Numbered from the stretch's first letter, positions 25,556-36,427 are shown. The stretch is 64,000 nucleotides of DNA from Alcanivoracaceae bacterium (GCA_016744455.1 JADGEI010000001.1:1-64000); one strand, 5' to 3'. Numbers and translations: made by a program. The notes: generated by a model from the sequence alone, not told the origin.

Positions 25556-26598
25556 TATCTCTGTTGACCAAAAGCTTTAGGAATAGTTAATCGATCTATC
25601 AATGGTGCTGCCATATTCATGATTAAAACACCGAAGGCTACACCATCTGGAAAATTACCAAACTCACGCACTAAAACTGTCATAATAGCGACTCCTGCTC
25701 CAAATATAAATTGGCCTTTATGACTGGAACATCCAGTCGTTGGATCAGTGGCAATAAAAAAAGCAGCGAGCATTAACCCTCCTGAAAAAACGTGCTGTAA
25801 AGGGCCAATAAACTGATCGGTATCATAGAGGTTAAAAGGTAAAGAAAAAGCAATGGTGGTGACTATAACTGCTGTAGGAACACGCCAAGTTATGACTTTT
25901 TTGTAGATTAATAGGAGCCCGCCAATGAAGTAAAAATTTGCAATCCATTCCCAACCAAGACCACCAAATTTACCAAATAAAGGCACATTGGTAATTTCAC
26001 TCATGGCGTAATCTTGTGAGATTGCAGTCTTAATTGTATCTAATGGGGTTGCTTGAGTTAAAGTGTCAAAATCAATTTCAGTAGGAAAGGTGTTAAAAAA
26101 AATGGCTTGTAGATTTTCTAAAAAACTCATGTCATACAAGCTAATGGCCTGTGGCGCAACCCAAATAGACATGGCTTGTGGGAATGAAATTAAAACAATG
26201 GCAAATCCTACCATGGCAGGGTTAAATATATTTTGCCCTAGACCACCAAACAAATGTTTGGCAACCACTATGGAAAAAAACATACCAATGAAGCTAATCC
26301 ACCATGGCGCAACAGGTGATATACATAGAGCAAACAATAAACCAGTTACAAATGCAGAATAATCTTTGAGAAATAAGTTAATATTTTTGTTAAGTAACTT
26401 TAAGGAAATAGCTTCAAATAGTAGAGCGAAGGCAATAGCTAAAGTGAGTTGAATAACAATACCTGTCCCAAAGAAGAACACGTGAGCTAGCATGGCTGGT
26501 ACAAGTGCTAGCCAAACAGTTAGCATTACTCGAGCAACTGAATTGCTATCAGGAATATGAGGAGCAGACTCAGTATTAAAGACTTTATTTTGGTTCAT
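25555..26598 (-). CDS. rnfD: Rnf electron transport complex subunit D
   Basis: The 347-residue integral membrane subunit belongs to the NqrB/RnfD family. A covalent FMN site is expected at the threonine of QATPLD. Other signatures are GGLGQNIFNPAMVG and TDPTTGCSSHKGQ. It is thought to couple electron transfer to ion movement. Its start overlaps the end of rnfC by 14 bases and its stop overlaps rnfG by one base, so the complex is translated as a unit. Confidence 0.95.
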   Translation of the reverse strand: MNQNKVFNTESAPHIPDSNSVARVMLTVWLALVPAMLAHVFFFGTGIVIQLTLAIAFALLFEAISLKLLNKNINLFLKDYSAFVTGLLFALCISPVAPWWISFIGMFFSIVVAKHLFGGLGQNIFNPAMVGFAIVLISFPQAMSIWVAPQAISLYDMSFLENLQAIFFNTFPTEIDFDTLTQATPLDTIKTAISQDYAMSEITNVPLFGKFGGLGWEWIANFYFIGGLLLIYKKVITWRVPTAVIVTTIAFSLPFNLYDTDQFIGPLQHVFSGGLMLAAFFIATDPTTGCSSHKGQFIFGAGVAIMTVLVREFGNFPDGVAFGVLIMNMAAPLIDRLTIPKAFGQQR

Positions 26599-28102
26599 TT
26601 TTCTGTTCCTTGGCTTTTTTTACACGGTCAAGCGTGGCTTGTAAATCTTGTTTCATTTTGTCTGGATTTTTACTTCTGTGTTTTGTCCTTTTTCTTTTAG
26701 CAATACGTTCTTGTTTGATTTTAAGTAATCTTCCCTCACGTTGCTCATGTCTAATTTGAGCTGCGTCAGATTTGGTGCGTTTATAGTCTAAATAGTTAAT
26801 CTCTGATTTGGCGTAACGATAATAATCTACTAATTTAATTTGACTTGGGCATACCCAAGCACAAGCACCACATTCTATGCAGTCAAATAGATGGTGTTCT
26901 CGAGCTTTTTCAAGGTTTTCTCCTTTGATATACCAATGTAATTGTTGTGGTAAAAGCTGACTAGGGCACACTTCAACACATTTTCCACAACGAATACAGG
27001 GCAGTGAGTCTCCATGATGTTGAGTGTTTTCATGGCTTAATGCCAAAATACAGTTGCTCGTTTTATCAATACCAATATCGCAATTGGGCATGGCATAGCC
27101 CATCATAGGTCCGCCAATGACTAATCGCTCTGTTTTATCTTTGTCAAATTCTGCTTGTTGCAGTAAATGACTAATGGGTGTGCCGGTTAATGCACTAAAA
27201 TTTTGCGGCTTTCCAATGGCATCACCTGCCACAGTAATAATCCTTTCTAATAATGGCCTACCATGTTTGCAGTAATCTGCCAATGCTTTTGCTGTACCTA
27301 CATTTTGTACGATTATTCCTAAATCTAAGGGTAATCCACCAGATGGTACCTCTAGACCTGTTAAGACTTTGATGAGTTGTTTCTCTCCTCCAGCTGGATA
27401 GATGGTAGGTACTTTGACAACAACTATGTGCTCTATTTTCCTTTTGGCAATGATTTTATCAATTTGTGATTTAATACCTCCGACTTGGTCTTCTAATGCA
27501 AAAATGGCTTGCTCTGCATCTGCGGCCTTCATCATTAAAGTTATACCATCGATTAGATCATTTGGGTAATCCAACATTAATTGTTCGTCACAGCTGATAT
27601 AAGGTTCACACTCAGCACCATTAATGATCAGTGTGTGAATATTGTTGCCTTGGTATTTTAGATGGGTAGGGAATCCAGCACCTCCCATACCTACGATACC
27701 GGCACTTTTAATTGCCTCTGTAATGCTGTGAGTTTTTGCAATAGTACACCATTGATCTTTTTTGTCTGTGGTGATTTCTATAACTGTGGCATAATCTGCA
27801 TTTGGACTCGCGGTTTCTCGTATGCCAATTGCTGTTACTTTACCAGAACTCGAGGCATGTATATAGCTACCATTGGTGGTATCTGGTTTGGCAATGACCT
27901 GGCCTTTTAACACGTTATCGCCGACAGCAACTATCGGGTTGGCAATATTGCCACGGTTTATACGTAATGATAGATAGAGTTTATCAGGAATACTAGACTG
28001 GCTTAGGCCGTTATCCAGTGAGTCTCGTTTGTGATGTTTGAGTTTTAACCCTCCTTTAAAGCTATATAGATGCGCAGGTGTGATTTCAGTGGCTTTTAAC
28101 AT
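26585..28102 (-). CDS. rnfC: Rnf electron transport complex subunit C
   Basis: A 505-residue cytoplasmic subunit that binds NADH, FMN and two [4Fe-4S] clusters. An N-terminal RnfC barrel domain is followed by the NuoF-like flavin domain ([12 protein letters not shown]). The two ferredoxin-type motifs [13 protein letters not shown] and [13 protein letters not shown] come next, and a short basic tail ends the protein. The tail is much shorter than the long repetitive C-terminus of E. coli RsxC, a common variation. It overlaps rnfB by 7 bases. Confidence 0.95.
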   Translation of the reverse strand: MLKATEITPAHLYSFKGGLKLKHHKRDSLDNGLSQSSIPDKLYLSLRINRGNIANPIVAVGDNVLKGQVIAKPDTTNGSYIHASSSGKVTAIGIRETASPNADYATVIEITTDKKDQWCTIAKTHSITEAIKSAGIVGMGGAGFPTHLKYQGNNIHTLIINGAECEPYISCDEQLMLDYPNDLIDGITLMMKAADAEQAIFALEDQVGGIKSQIDKIIAKRKIEHIVVVKVPTIYPAGGEKQLIKVLTGLEVPSGGLPLDLGIIVQNVGTAKALADYCKHGRPLLERIITVAGDAIGKPQNFSALTGTPISHLLQQAEFDKDKTERLVIGGPMMGYAMPNCDIGIDKTSNCILALSHENTQHHGDSLPCIRCGKCVEVCPSQLLPQQLHWYIKGENLEKAREHHLFDCIECGACAWVCPSQIKLVDYYRYAKSEINYLDYKRTKSDAAQIRHEQREGRLLKIKQERIAKRKRTKHRSKNPDKMKQDLQATLDRVKKAKEQKNEPK

Positions 28103-28668
28103 TTCTGTGCCTCACTAATCAAATTATACAATTCTGGTTTTTCCGAACGACGAATATAGTTTGGTAAGGGGGCAGGAATTGATATAATACAATCCACAGG
28201 GCAGGCAGGGATACACAAATCACAACCGGTACAGGCCTCTAGAATGATAGTATGCATTTGTTTAGCTGCTCCAACAATCGCATCTACAGGACAGGCTTGG
28301 ATGCATTTTGTGCAACCAATACAATCTTTTTCTACTACTTCAACAACCATATCAATTTCTTTAACATCGCCATTGTCAGGGTTCAGTTCTAGCACTTCAA
28401 CGTCTAATAATGTGGCGAGTTTTTTAATGCCATCTTCGCCACCTGGAGGGCATTGATTAATTGCGGCTTGCCCTGAAGCAATTGCCTCAGCATAAGGTTT
28501 ACAACCAGGAAAATTACATTGTCCGCATTGTGTTTGAGGCAAAATAGCATTGATTTGTTCTACAATAGGGTTTCCTTCAACTTTAAATCTTTTGGATACC
28601 CACATAACAATAAGGCCAAATAATAAGGCTATTATAGAAAATAATAAAATGTTAATAAAAGGGTGCAT
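28096..28668 (-). CDS. rnfB: Rnf electron transport complex subunit B
   Basis: Starting at the ATG at 28668 gives 190 residues, with an N-terminal membrane helix followed by iron-sulfur domains. The longer frame to 28704 lies inside rnfA. The Fe-S domain [16 protein letters not shown] is followed by two [4Fe-4S] ferredoxin motifs, [12 protein letters not shown] and [12 protein letters not shown]. RnfB relays electrons between ferredoxin-type donors and the membrane subunits. The start is one base away from the rnfA stop codon. Confidence 0.95.
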   Translation of the reverse strand: MHPFINILLFSIIALLFGLIVMWVSKRFKVEGNPIVEQINAILPQTQCGQCNFPGCKPYAEAIASGQAAINQCPPGGEDGIKKLATLLDVEVLELNPDNGDVKEIDMVVEVVEKDCIGCTKCIQACPVDAIVGAAKQMHTIILEACTGCDLCIPACPVDCIISIPAPLPNYIRRSEKPELYNLISEAQKC

Positions 28669-28669
28669 A

Positions 28670-29248
28670 TTATCGAACCATGCCACCAAAACCCATAAAT
28701 GCAATCGACATTAAGCCCGCTGTGATTAGGGCTATTGGAGTTCCCTTAAATGATTGAGGTAAATCCGCCATTTCTAAGCGTTCACGAATTGCTGAAAATA
28801 AAACCAGAACCAAGGTAAAGCCAACCGAAGCAGCAAAGCCAAATACTGCTGATTCAATTAAATTGTTTTGTTGTTGAATATTGAGTAAGGCAACACCGAG
28901 TACAGCACAGTTGGTGGTAATTAAGGGTAAGAAAATCCCCAAAACTTGGTAAAGTAAAGGTGAGGTTTTGTGTAAAATTAATTCAGTCACTTGTACGGTT
29001 ACTGCAATCACTAAAATAAAGCTTAAGGTTTTGAGGTATTCAAGCTCCAAAGGTATCAATAAATAGGTGTGAATAAAATAACTGATAATGGATGAAAGTG
29101 TCAAAACAAATGTAGTTGCAAGCCCCATTCCTAGAGCAGATTCATACTTTCCTGACACGCCCATTAAAGGGCACAGCCCTAAAAATTTAACCAGTACAAA
29201 GTTATTAATGAAAACCGCACTGATGAAAATGAAAAACAATTCGCTCAT
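28670..29248 (-). CDS. rnfA: Rnf electron transport complex subunit A
   Basis: The 192-residue membrane subunit is the first gene of the rnfABCDGE operon. It has the family opening [25 protein letters not shown] and the [12 protein letters not shown] motif, both containing the cysteines proposed to hold an iron centre with RnfE. The complex couples ferredoxin:NAD+ electron transfer to an ion gradient or, as Rsx in enteric bacteria, keeps SoxR reduced. Which role applies here cannot be told from the window. The truncated hemoglobin gene is divergent from it. Confidence 0.95.
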   Translation of the reverse strand: MSELFFIFISAVFINNFVLVKFLGLCPLMGVSGKYESALGMGLATTFVLTLSSIISYFIHTYLLIPLELEYLKTLSFILVIAVTVQVTELILHKTSPLLYQVLGIFLPLITTNCAVLGVALLNIQQQNNLIESAVFGFAASVGFTLVLVLFSAIRERLEMADLPQSFKGTPIALITAGLMSIAFMGFGGMVR

Positions 29249-29334
29249 AAATTGATATAGTAAAATTTGACCCTATATTTTAACGGAAATAATTCGATTT
29301 AAGTATTATATTTATAAAACATTGAGAATAAACT

Positions 29335-29748
29335 ATGAATAATTATGGAACCTTGGATTCATCTTATATTGCTGCAGGAAAAGAAGTTGGAATAAGAAAA
29401 CTAGTTGATGATTTTTATCATCAAATGGAAACACAAAAACGAGGCCAATATATACGTGCTATGCATAAAGGTGATTTAGATGTAATAAAAGATAAATTGT
29501 CAGTATTTTTGATGGGCTGGTTAGGAGGGCCACGAAACTATGCACAGAAATACGGGCAAATGTCTATACCCATGGTGCATAAACACTTAGTCATTGGTGA
29601 AGAAGAACGTGATGCGTGGTTATACTGCATGAATGAGGCATTAAAATACCAAAATTATTCTGAAGATTTCAAAGACTATTTAATTGCACAATTATCAAGG
29701 CCTGCTGAGGCTATCAGGCGTGTTTCACGAATGGAACACAGTGGCTGA
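29335..29748 (+). CDS. Group II truncated hemoglobin
   Basis: The 137-residue protein matches the TrHb2 family. The proximal histidine aligns to H82 (MVHKHLVI), the conserved group II tryptophan at G8 is W95 in ERDAWLYCM, and MGWLGGPRNY forms the EF region. Such globins bind O2 or NO and often protect against nitrosative or peroxide stress. It is divergent from rnfA with an 86-base gap, so promoters for both lie there; I see no FNR-type site in it. It is monocistronic and faces the convergent TehA-type gene. Confidence 0.92.
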   Translation: MNNYGTLDSSYIAAGKEVGIRKLVDDFYHQMETQKRGQYIRAMHKGDLDVIKDKLSVFLMGWLGGPRNYAQKYGQMSIPMVHKHLVIGEEERDAWLYCMNEALKYQNYSEDFKDYLIAQLSRPAEAIRRVSRMEHSG

Positions 29749-29797
29749 TAGTGTACCCGAATTAATAGAAATACCTAAAATGCTAATTACAAAGGTG

Positions 29798-30814
29798 TTA
29801 TCGTTTCAACATGGTTTTAATCAAAAACACAAAGACTAATAACCAAGAGGCTATAGCAATCCATAACATCATGGTTGAAAGGTATAACAAAGGTTTGAAT
29901 TCAGATGATAAGGCTAGATTGTTAGTAGCTACGGTATACATTCCTAATGGAAAAATGATGCTCCATTGCATGGGTTCGTATTTTAGTGGAACCTTTTTAA
30001 AACCATGTTTCCACAAACCTATCATCACCAATAAAGGTATCCACCAAGTTGCCCAAGTCCATAGCATGATAGAAATAATTTGCACAGATGGCCTTAGTTG
30101 CACTAGTAGTGGAATAACTGGGTCCGTTAATAATAAACTACTACCGGCATTAGCACTAATGGCTGCTGCACCCATAATTACCCACATAAGAGGCGAATAA
30201 TCTTTAGGTTCCATGGTAAAAAAGAAGATTCTATAGCAAAATATGGTAACAAAAATGGCATAAAATATCATACCCAAGGACCAAAGCATATGGATTTCGA
30301 CCATCATATAAGCTGCAAATTCGCCTAAATCCGGAGCGATTTTGGTTCCTAATAATACCAGGGATTGAGTGCCAACGATCAAAATCAACCACCCACCGTG
30401 TACCACATTAACTTCGCGGTCTTTATGTGCAAAGGTTAATGAAGCGAAGCCAAAGTACATTAAAGCTGACCAATAGATAAATGCCATAATCCAACATATT
30501 AAGGCAAGCAATATAAAACCATGTTGATGCAGAAGGATTCCTGATATATTTGTTGCAGCAACAAAGGTAAAGAAAATAAAGGTAGAACGTGGGTTTTTTA
30601 AATCTTCTAAAACAGATTTTGGGAATCTAATTAAACGCCATGTATATAAAGTGGTCAATACTAACCACGTCACTAGTGTGAAGAGGTAAAAGACTTCTGC
30701 ATATGTATTGAACTCCTGTAGTTTTAATGCCACAGAAATAATTCCGGTTGCCATGGTCATGGCAAAATAACCAGGGTATAAATCTTTTAGCCAATGAGGG
30801 TTTTTATATTTCAC
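29798..30814 (-). CDS. TehA/SLAC1-family anion channel or transporter
   Basis: A 338-residue protein with about ten hydrophobic helices of the TDT/SLAC1 family (tellurite-resistance TehA, C4-dicarboxylate MAE1 and plant anion channels). The opening PGYFAMTMATGIIS is diagnostic and matches the conserved first helix. Members conduct small anions or export sulfite or dicarboxylates, and the substrate here is unknown. The start overlaps the stop of the upstream TPR-like gene by 4 bases, so the two are translated together. Confidence 0.87.
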   Translation of the reverse strand: MKYKNPHWLKDLYPGYFAMTMATGIISVALKLQEFNTYAEVFYLFTLVTWLVLTTLYTWRLIRFPKSVLEDLKNPRSTFIFFTFVAATNISGILLHQHGFILLALICWIMAFIYWSALMYFGFASLTFAHKDREVNVVHGGWLILIVGTQSLVLLGTKIAPDLGEFAAYMMVEIHMLWSLGMIFYAIFVTIFCYRIFFFTMEPKDYSPLMWVIMGAAAISANAGSSLLLTDPVIPLLVQLRPSVQIISIMLWTWATWWIPLLVMIGLWKHGFKKVPLKYEPMQWSIIFPLGMYTVATNNLALSSEFKPLLYLSTMMLWIAIASWLLVFVFLIKTMLKR

Positions 30815-31608
30815 TCAATTTGATCTTGGGCAAAACCGATATCACAATTTTGCAGGGCATCAAGAGCTTCACAATCAGCGGCTTGAGAGTATAAACCTAC
30901 AATTTTTGACTCTTTACCACCCAATAACAATAATCCATTAGCGTATTCGATTGCTGTAATAGGTACATCACCTGCTATTTCCATTGAAGCATCAAAGTGT
31001 TGATAGGCAATCGGTTTTTTTGCACCATAAGTCAAGCCTCCAAGCATTGCACCCACTTTGTCGATGATTTCGGCATGATATAAACCTGTTGCGGTATGCG
31101 CTTCTGCATGATTTGGTTCTAAATCTAGCGTTGTTTCTAAGTATTCTTTTATTTTTCCACCAAGTCCTTGCGCTAAGGCTTTGGTAATAGAAATTCGTTG
31201 AGAATAGCGACCCATTATTAAAGCATTAACGAAATTGGTATTTGCGCAATCGGGTAATTCTTGTACGGCATTTTCACAAAAATCCATGGTTTTTTTAAGT
31301 AGCTTTAAGGCTTTATCTTCATCTTCACATAAATAGTCACAATAAGCTGCAACTGATTTAGCTAATACCACCGAACCATGCGCCTCAAGTTCCAAACCTA
31401 ATTCGGCAGCTTTTTGGTAATCACCGTTGTGGTAATGAAGCCATGCATCGGCTTGTTTGTTTAAAGTTTCTTCATCATAACTATCCATATCTAACGGATA
31501 GCTATAGTGGTCACCTTGATGTAATTTACCCCAAACTTCTGCTAACTGTTCTTGGTTATAATTGAATTTAAAATCATCAGGTAATTGTTCCCAGTTAGAA
31601 ATGTTCAT
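30811..31608 (-). CDS. TPR-like soluble protein, function unknown
   Basis: The likely start is the ATG at 31608 (265 residues), four codons after a TTG at 31620. I do not know a named function. Repeated helical pairs such as ADAWLHYHNGDYQKAAELG, AKSVAAYCDYLCEDEDKALKLL and LEPNHAEAHTATGLYHAE are typical of tetratricopeptide repeats, which mediate protein contacts. There is no signal peptide. The gene overlaps the TehA-type gene and is the upstream partner in a two-gene operon, so it may assist or regulate that channel; this is inference. Confidence 0.7.
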   Translation of the reverse strand: MNISNWEQLPDDFKFNYNQEQLAEVWGKLHQGDHYSYPLDMDSYDEETLNKQADAWLHYHNGDYQKAAELGLELEAHGSVVLAKSVAAYCDYLCEDEDKALKLLKKTMDFCENAVQELPDCANTNFVNALIMGRYSQRISITKALAQGLGGKIKEYLETTLDLEPNHAEAHTATGLYHAEIIDKVGAMLGGLTYGAKKPIAYQHFDASMEIAGDVPITAIEYANGLLLLGGKESKIVGLYSQAADCEALDALQNCDIGFAQDQIE

Positions 31609-32129
31609 GTTTGTATCCAAATTTTATTTGGCTAATATTTTATCAATATCTACACATTTGTAAAGGTAAGAATAAGAATGAACAGTGGTCAACACAACTG
31701 ATAATGTATTTATGATGTCTAATTCTAAAAAGCATTCCAGTTTTTTATTCCACTATGCAATTTACCTGACAAGCTAATAGTAAAAACCTTTGCACAACTC
31801 ATAGAGCAGATATATTTGTGGCTCGTAACTCTTAACAACGTTAATAAACGTGTAAAAAATCTTATTTATTTCGCCACATAATACTTTTACAGTCCGTAAA
31901 TTGAAACTGTTATCATTTTTTATTTTATCGTCTTAGAGTTATGCAAAAGCCCCTATTATTAGAAAAAACTTCACCCAAAGTGTACATGTGTTCAATTTCA
32001 TTTATACTTGAGAGGTTTGCATAACTGGTGAAATGTGTAAAAAAGTTGCTTAAAACACCACTCTTTTTATCCATTGTTCCAGAGTTGAGCAAAACGTTCT
32101 AATTAAATTAATCGATAAAAGTAATACCT
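31609..32129. other. Long gene-free stretch with repeated TTTGCAYAACT ends
   Basis: No gene is visible on either strand. The stretch contains four related motifs in alternating orientation. TTTGCACAACTC is at 31789-31800 and GAGTTATGCAAA at 31936-31947; these face each other and bracket 159 bases. TTTGCATAACT at 32016-32026 and GAGTTGAGCAAA at 32082-32093 form a second, shorter pair. The motif also occurs at 19238 and at both ends of the 157-base unit at 48492-48648. This looks like remnants of small inverted-repeat elements. The promoter of the ABC operon should also lie here. Confidence 0.45.
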
Positions 32130-32846
32130 ATGCATAAGCAAGAAAATTACAGTTTCAAAACCGAACAGCTAACCAAGGTTTATCTGACAGGTGAGACACA
32201 GGTACATGCTTTGCGTGGGGTTAATCTTGAAATCCCCAATGGCGAAGTGGTGGTTTTGTTGGGACCATCAGGCAGTGGTAAATCAACATTTTTGAATATC
32301 ATTGGTGGTTTAGATCAGGCTACATCGGGACATGTTTATTTTCGAGGTAAGGATCTTGCCAATTTTAGCCAACGTGAGTTAACTTATTTTCGCCGAGAAA
32401 ATATTGGCTTTGTGTTTCAGTCATACAATCTTGTTCCTAGTTTGACTTGCCTGGAAAATGTTGCTTTAGTGACTGAAATATCAGTTAACCCAATGGACCC
32501 ATTGTTAGCGCTCGAAGCTGTTGGCATGAGTAATAGAGCCAGCCATTTTCCTTCACAAACATCAGGAGGGGAACAGCAAAGAGTTGCAATTGCAAGAGCA
32601 TTGGCGAAGCAACCTGAAGTGTTACTGTGTGATGAACCGACAGGTGCGCTGGATAGTGAGACAGGTATTGTTGTATTAAAAGCTTTATTAGATGTTAATA
32701 AAAAATTTAATACCACATGCATTATAATTACTCATAATGAAGCTATTTCTCAATTGGCTCATCGGGTCATCTATTTTGCAGATGGACATGTTAGTCATGT
32801 TGATATTAATCAGAAACAGAAGCAACCAGAAGACATTAATTGGTGA
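32130..32846 (+). CDS. ABC transporter ATP-binding protein (MacB/LolD-like)
   Basis: A 238-residue ATPase with Walker [10 protein letters not shown]-loop [12 protein letters not shown], signature [15 protein letters not shown], Walker [13 protein letters not shown] and the switch histidine IITHN. This sequence class (LolD, MacB, FtsE-like) powers mechanotransmission permeases with FtsX domains rather than conventional import. The permease gene follows after 6 bases and the adaptor after that, giving a complete three-part export system. No outer-membrane TolC gene is nearby, so a TolC-type channel would come from elsewhere. Confidence 0.93.
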   Translation: MHKQENYSFKTEQLTKVYLTGETQVHALRGVNLEIPNGEVVVLLGPSGSGKSTFLNIIGGLDQATSGHVYFRGKDLANFSQRELTYFRRENIGFVFQSYNLVPSLTCLENVALVTEISVNPMDPLLALEAVGMSNRASHFPSQTSGGEQQRVAIARALAKQPEVLLCDEPTGALDSETGIVVLKALLDVNKKFNTTCIIITHNEAISQLAHRVIYFADGHVSHVDINQKQKQPEDINW

Positions 32847-32852
32847 TTCTTA

Positions 32853-35219
32853 ATGATTGGGTTATTAAACAAAAAAATTCTCAGAGATATATGGAATATC
32901 AAAGGCCAAATGGCGGCAATCATTATGGTCATGGCAGCAGGGATTGCTTTTTTTGTTATCTTGTTCGGAGTTGTAGATTCATTAAAGCTAACCAAGTCAA
33001 CTTATTACCAACGTTATCAGTTTGCAGATGTTTTTGCTTCATTGAAGCGAGCTCCAAATTCTTTGCAACAGCGTGTCAATGATATTCCAGGTGTTTCAGT
33101 AACTCAAACACGAGTGGTGTTTGGCGTGACTTTGCAAATCGAAAACATGGTAGAACCTGCCAGTGGAAAGGTGATTTCTTTACCAGATTCACATAGCCCT
33201 ATCTTAAATCAACTGTATTTACGATCTGGCAGAATGCTTTTTCCCAATGAAGAAGATGTAGTCTTGGCTGATGAAGCTTTCTTTGATGCACATCACTATA
33301 AACTGGGTGATAAAGTTTCATTGGTAATGAATGGCCATCAAAGGTATTTAACAATTGTTGGGGTGGTGTTGTCGCCCGAATATGTGTATAGTATTGCACC
33401 CGGGGCGATGATGCCTGATCCCAAGCGTTATGGTGTTTTTTGGATGAGTAGACATGCTTTGGAAGCGGCAGTGAACATGAAAGGCGCATTTAATGATTTG
33501 AGTATTAAAACTCAAAGGAATGCCAATTTAGAGGTGATTAAAAGCCAACTAGATAGCTTGTTGAAACCTTATGGTGGATTAATTGCCTATGGAAGAGATG
33601 AGCAAGTTTCTAATTTTTTTGTAGAAAATGAGTTGGATCAATTGCGTGCGATGGGATTTTTGGCACCAATTATTTTCTTAAGTGTGGCAGCTTTTTTGAT
33701 GAATGTCGTCATGTCACGTTTGATAGCAACTCAGAGGATGCAAATTGGCATGTTAAAAGCCATTGGCTATTCTAATCGGGAAATCTCAGCTCATTATTTA
33801 AAAATGGTGTTGTTTATTACGGTATTGGGTTCTATTATTGGTTTATCTCTAGGAGCATGGATAGGGGTCGGGATGACCAATATGTATACGGTTTTTTTCC
33901 ATTTCCCTATTTTACAGTACAGTTTTTCTCTTGAAGTGATGATTTTTGCAGTACTGATTTGTTCTATGGCTGCCATTGTAGGAACGCTGTTTTCAATTAA
34001 GAAAGCAGCAGATTTACCTCCAGCCGAAGCCATGCGCCCTGAAAGTCCAACACACTATAAACAAAGCCTCCTTGATCGAATCGGTGTCCATAAGCAATTG
34101 AATTTTATCGGTCGTATAGTACTTCGACAACTTGAACGGCGACCTTTTCGCGCTTTATTATCGGCCATTGGTTTGGCTTTTGCTTTGGCATTGTTGATAT
34201 TTTCATTTTTTATGGAGGATACAACGACTCATCTGATGGATGTGCAGTACAACATCACTCAACGTGAAGATGTTAGCCTTACCTTTGTAGAAGCACGTTC
34301 TGCCTCGGCGATAGAGGAAATAAAAGTTTTGCCTGGAGTTTTGAGAGTAGAACCGGTTCGTAGTGTGGCGGTCACGCTCACGTATAACCATCATAAAAAA
34401 CGCACGACAATTATGGGACTGCAGCAACAACCAGATTTACGCCGTGTAATAGATAATAAGCTTAACCCAGTGTTATTACCCAGTACAGGATTAGTATTAA
34501 ATAACAAGCTCGCTCAAATTTTGCATGTTAAAGTGGGAGATAGACTAGAAGTTGAAGTATTGGAGGATAAGCGAGCAACACTCACTATTCCTATCACGGC
34601 AGTCACTCAGGAATACATTGGTTTAGGCGCATTTATGCAGATTGATGAGTTGAATAGATTATTGGATGAACCACCTAAAATAACGGGCGTATCCATACAA
34701 ATTGATGACAATTATAGCGCGATTTTATACAATAAACTTAAGAAAATCCCCAGTGTTGTTGGTTTGAATATCATATCAGTTTTGCGGCAAATATTTGAAT
34801 CATTAATGGCTGAAAATTTGTTACAAATGGTTGGTATTAATATCATATTTGCTAGTTTTATAAGTTTTGGTGTGGTCTACAATACGGCGAGAATTGCATT
34901 ATCGGAACGAGGTCGAGAATTGGGTTCTCTACGTGTATTGGGGCTTACTAGAAAAGAAGTGGCTACAATTTTATTTGGCGAGTTGACTGCGATAATTGCT
35001 GTATCCATTCCCTTAGGTTTGTTTTTAGGCACATTGTTGGCAAAAATTATGACACAATCATTGGAAACTGAACTGTTTAGAATTCCATTTTACATAAATA
35101 AAAGCACCTATGGTTACGCTGTTATTATTGTGGCTACTAGTGCTCTATTGTCTTTTTATCTTGTGTGGCGACAGTTGAATAAAATCAATTTAGTTGATGC
35201 ACAAAAAGGGGTTGAATAA
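32853..35219 (+). CDS. ABC permease with two FtsX/MacB-type domains
   Basis: The 788-residue membrane protein has an N-terminal helix, a large periplasmic domain, three helices, a second periplasmic domain and three final helices. That is the duplicated FtsX layout. Typical helix motifs RLIATQRMQIGMLKAIGYS and ALSERGRELGSLRVLGLTRKEV mark the cytoplasmic loops that contact the ATPase. Permeases of this double type export lipids, peptides or other amphiphiles. The stop overlaps the start of the adaptor gene by one base. Substrate unknown. Confidence 0.9.
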   Translation: MIGLLNKKILRDIWNIKGQMAAIIMVMAAGIAFFVILFGVVDSLKLTKSTYYQRYQFADVFASLKRAPNSLQQRVNDIPGVSVTQTRVVFGVTLQIENMVEPASGKVISLPDSHSPILNQLYLRSGRMLFPNEEDVVLADEAFFDAHHYKLGDKVSLVMNGHQRYLTIVGVVLSPEYVYSIAPGAMMPDPKRYGVFWMSRHALEAAVNMKGAFNDLSIKTQRNANLEVIKSQLDSLLKPYGGLIAYGRDEQVSNFFVENELDQLRAMGFLAPIIFLSVAAFLMNVVMSRLIATQRMQIGMLKAIGYSNREISAHYLKMVLFITVLGSIIGLSLGAWIGVGMTNMYTVFFHFPILQYSFSLEVMIFAVLICSMAAIVGTLFSIKKAADLPPAEAMRPESPTHYKQSLLDRIGVHKQLNFIGRIVLRQLERRPFRALLSAIGLAFALALLIFSFFMEDTTTHLMDVQYNITQREDVSLTFVEARSASAIEEIKVLPGVLRVEPVRSVAVTLTYNHHKKRTTIMGLQQQPDLRRVIDNKLNPVLLPSTGLVLNNKLAQILHVKVGDRLEVEVLEDKRATLTIPITAVTQEYIGLGAFMQIDELNRLLDEPPKITGVSIQIDDNYSAILYNKLKKIPSVVGLNIISVLRQIFESLMAENLLQMVGINIIFASFISFGVVYNTARIALSERGRELGSLRVLGLTRKEVATILFGELTAIIAVSIPLGLFLGTLLAKIMTQSLETELFRIPFYINKSTYGYAVIIVATSALLSFYLVWRQLNKINLVDAQKGVE

Positions 35220-36427
35220 TGAATACAAATGTTTTTAGAAAAGTTCTTAAGTTTGTCGTGATAGCTGTTGTAATTGGGTTTTTGGTTTACGCCTTTTTAC
35301 CAGAAAGGGTTTCAGTGGATACGATTACTGTCAAGAAAGGGGGGCTAGTCATTGCCATGGAAGGTGAGGGGAAAACTCGTATTCATGATATTTATACCGT
35401 ATCAACACCTATGGAAGGACGTGTTACACGTATTGAAATTGAACCAGGTGATTTGGTGAAAGCTGGCCAAACAACTATAGCCAATATGTATCCTGCTAAC
35501 CCAAGGTTTCTTGACAAACGAACTGAAACTCAAGCCAAAGCTGATGTTGAAGGTGCCAAAGCAGCATTATCATTGGCTCATTCTCGTGTTAAACAAACCA
35601 AAGCACAGTTGGCATTTGATTTAGCTGAGTATAAACGAACACAAAAATTATATAAAAACAAGAATGTATCTAAAGCTGGTTTAGAAAGAGCTGAATTGCA
35701 ATTAAAGACATTACGTGCAGAATTAGAAACGGCTGAATCAAATAAACAAGTCATGCAATCCAGGCTAAATGCAGCAGATGCTAGATTGTTGCAGCCTGAC
35801 AAAAATCAAGATAAAGATAATGATGATGAAAATTGCCAAATTTGTATCCATTCGCCAGTTGATGGTCGTATCTTGCGTATTTTACACAAGAGCGAAGGCA
35901 TTGTTCCCATTGGCACTCCTTTGGTGGAAGTTGGTGATCCAAGTGATTTAGAAGCCGTAATAGAAATGTTATCAACTAATGCCGTGAAGATAAAGGTGGG
36001 TGATGAGGCATTAATTAAACGTTGGGGAGGAAATCAAGATATTCATGCTGTAGTTAAAGTCATTGAGCCCTCGGGTTATACTAAAATTTCAGCACTTGGA
36101 GTAGAAGAACAGCGCGTTAATATCATCCTAAGATTCACCGATCCAAGAGATAAGTGGTTAGCATTAGGTGATGCCTTTAGAGTCGAGGCTGCCATTATTA
36201 TTGATCAAGCCACCGATGTTATAAAAATCCCATTATCGGCATTATTTAGACACAATGAAGAGTGGTCTGTTTTCAAAGTTGTTGAGGGAGTAGTTGAGTT
36301 GCAAAGCGTAGATGTTGGACGTAGAAATGATCGCTTCGCCGAGGTTGTTTCAGGCTTATTAATCAGTGAAAAAATTATCATCCATCCAGGAAATACCATC
36401 TCAGAGGGCGTAAAAGTTAAGAATTAG
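35219..36427 (+). CDS. HlyD/MacA-family periplasmic adaptor
   Basis: The 402-residue protein has a single N-terminal membrane anchor (about residues 10-28). A lipoyl half-motif STPMEGRVTRIEIEPGDLVKAGQ follows, then a long alpha-helical hairpin (about residues 100-190) rich in alanine, lysine and glutamate. The second lipoyl half is SPVDGRILRILHKSEGIVPIGTPL, followed by a beta-barrel and membrane-proximal domain. This is the membrane-fusion subunit that would bridge the ABC permease to an outer-membrane channel. It completes the operon; 76 bases then separate it from the convergent formate dehydrogenase subunit gene. Confidence 0.92.
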   Translation: MNTNVFRKVLKFVVIAVVIGFLVYAFLPERVSVDTITVKKGGLVIAMEGEGKTRIHDIYTVSTPMEGRVTRIEIEPGDLVKAGQTTIANMYPANPRFLDKRTETQAKADVEGAKAALSLAHSRVKQTKAQLAFDLAEYKRTQKLYKNKNVSKAGLERAELQLKTLRAELETAESNKQVMQSRLNAADARLLQPDKNQDKDNDDENCQICIHSPVDGRILRILHKSEGIVPIGTPLVEVGDPSDLEAVIEMLSTNAVKIKVGDEALIKRWGGNQDIHAVVKVIEPSGYTKISALGVEEQRVNIILRFTDPRDKWLALGDAFRVEAAIIIDQATDVIKIPLSALFRHNEEWSVFKVVEGVVELQSVDVGRRNDRFAEVVSGLLISEKIIIHPGNTISEGVKVKN

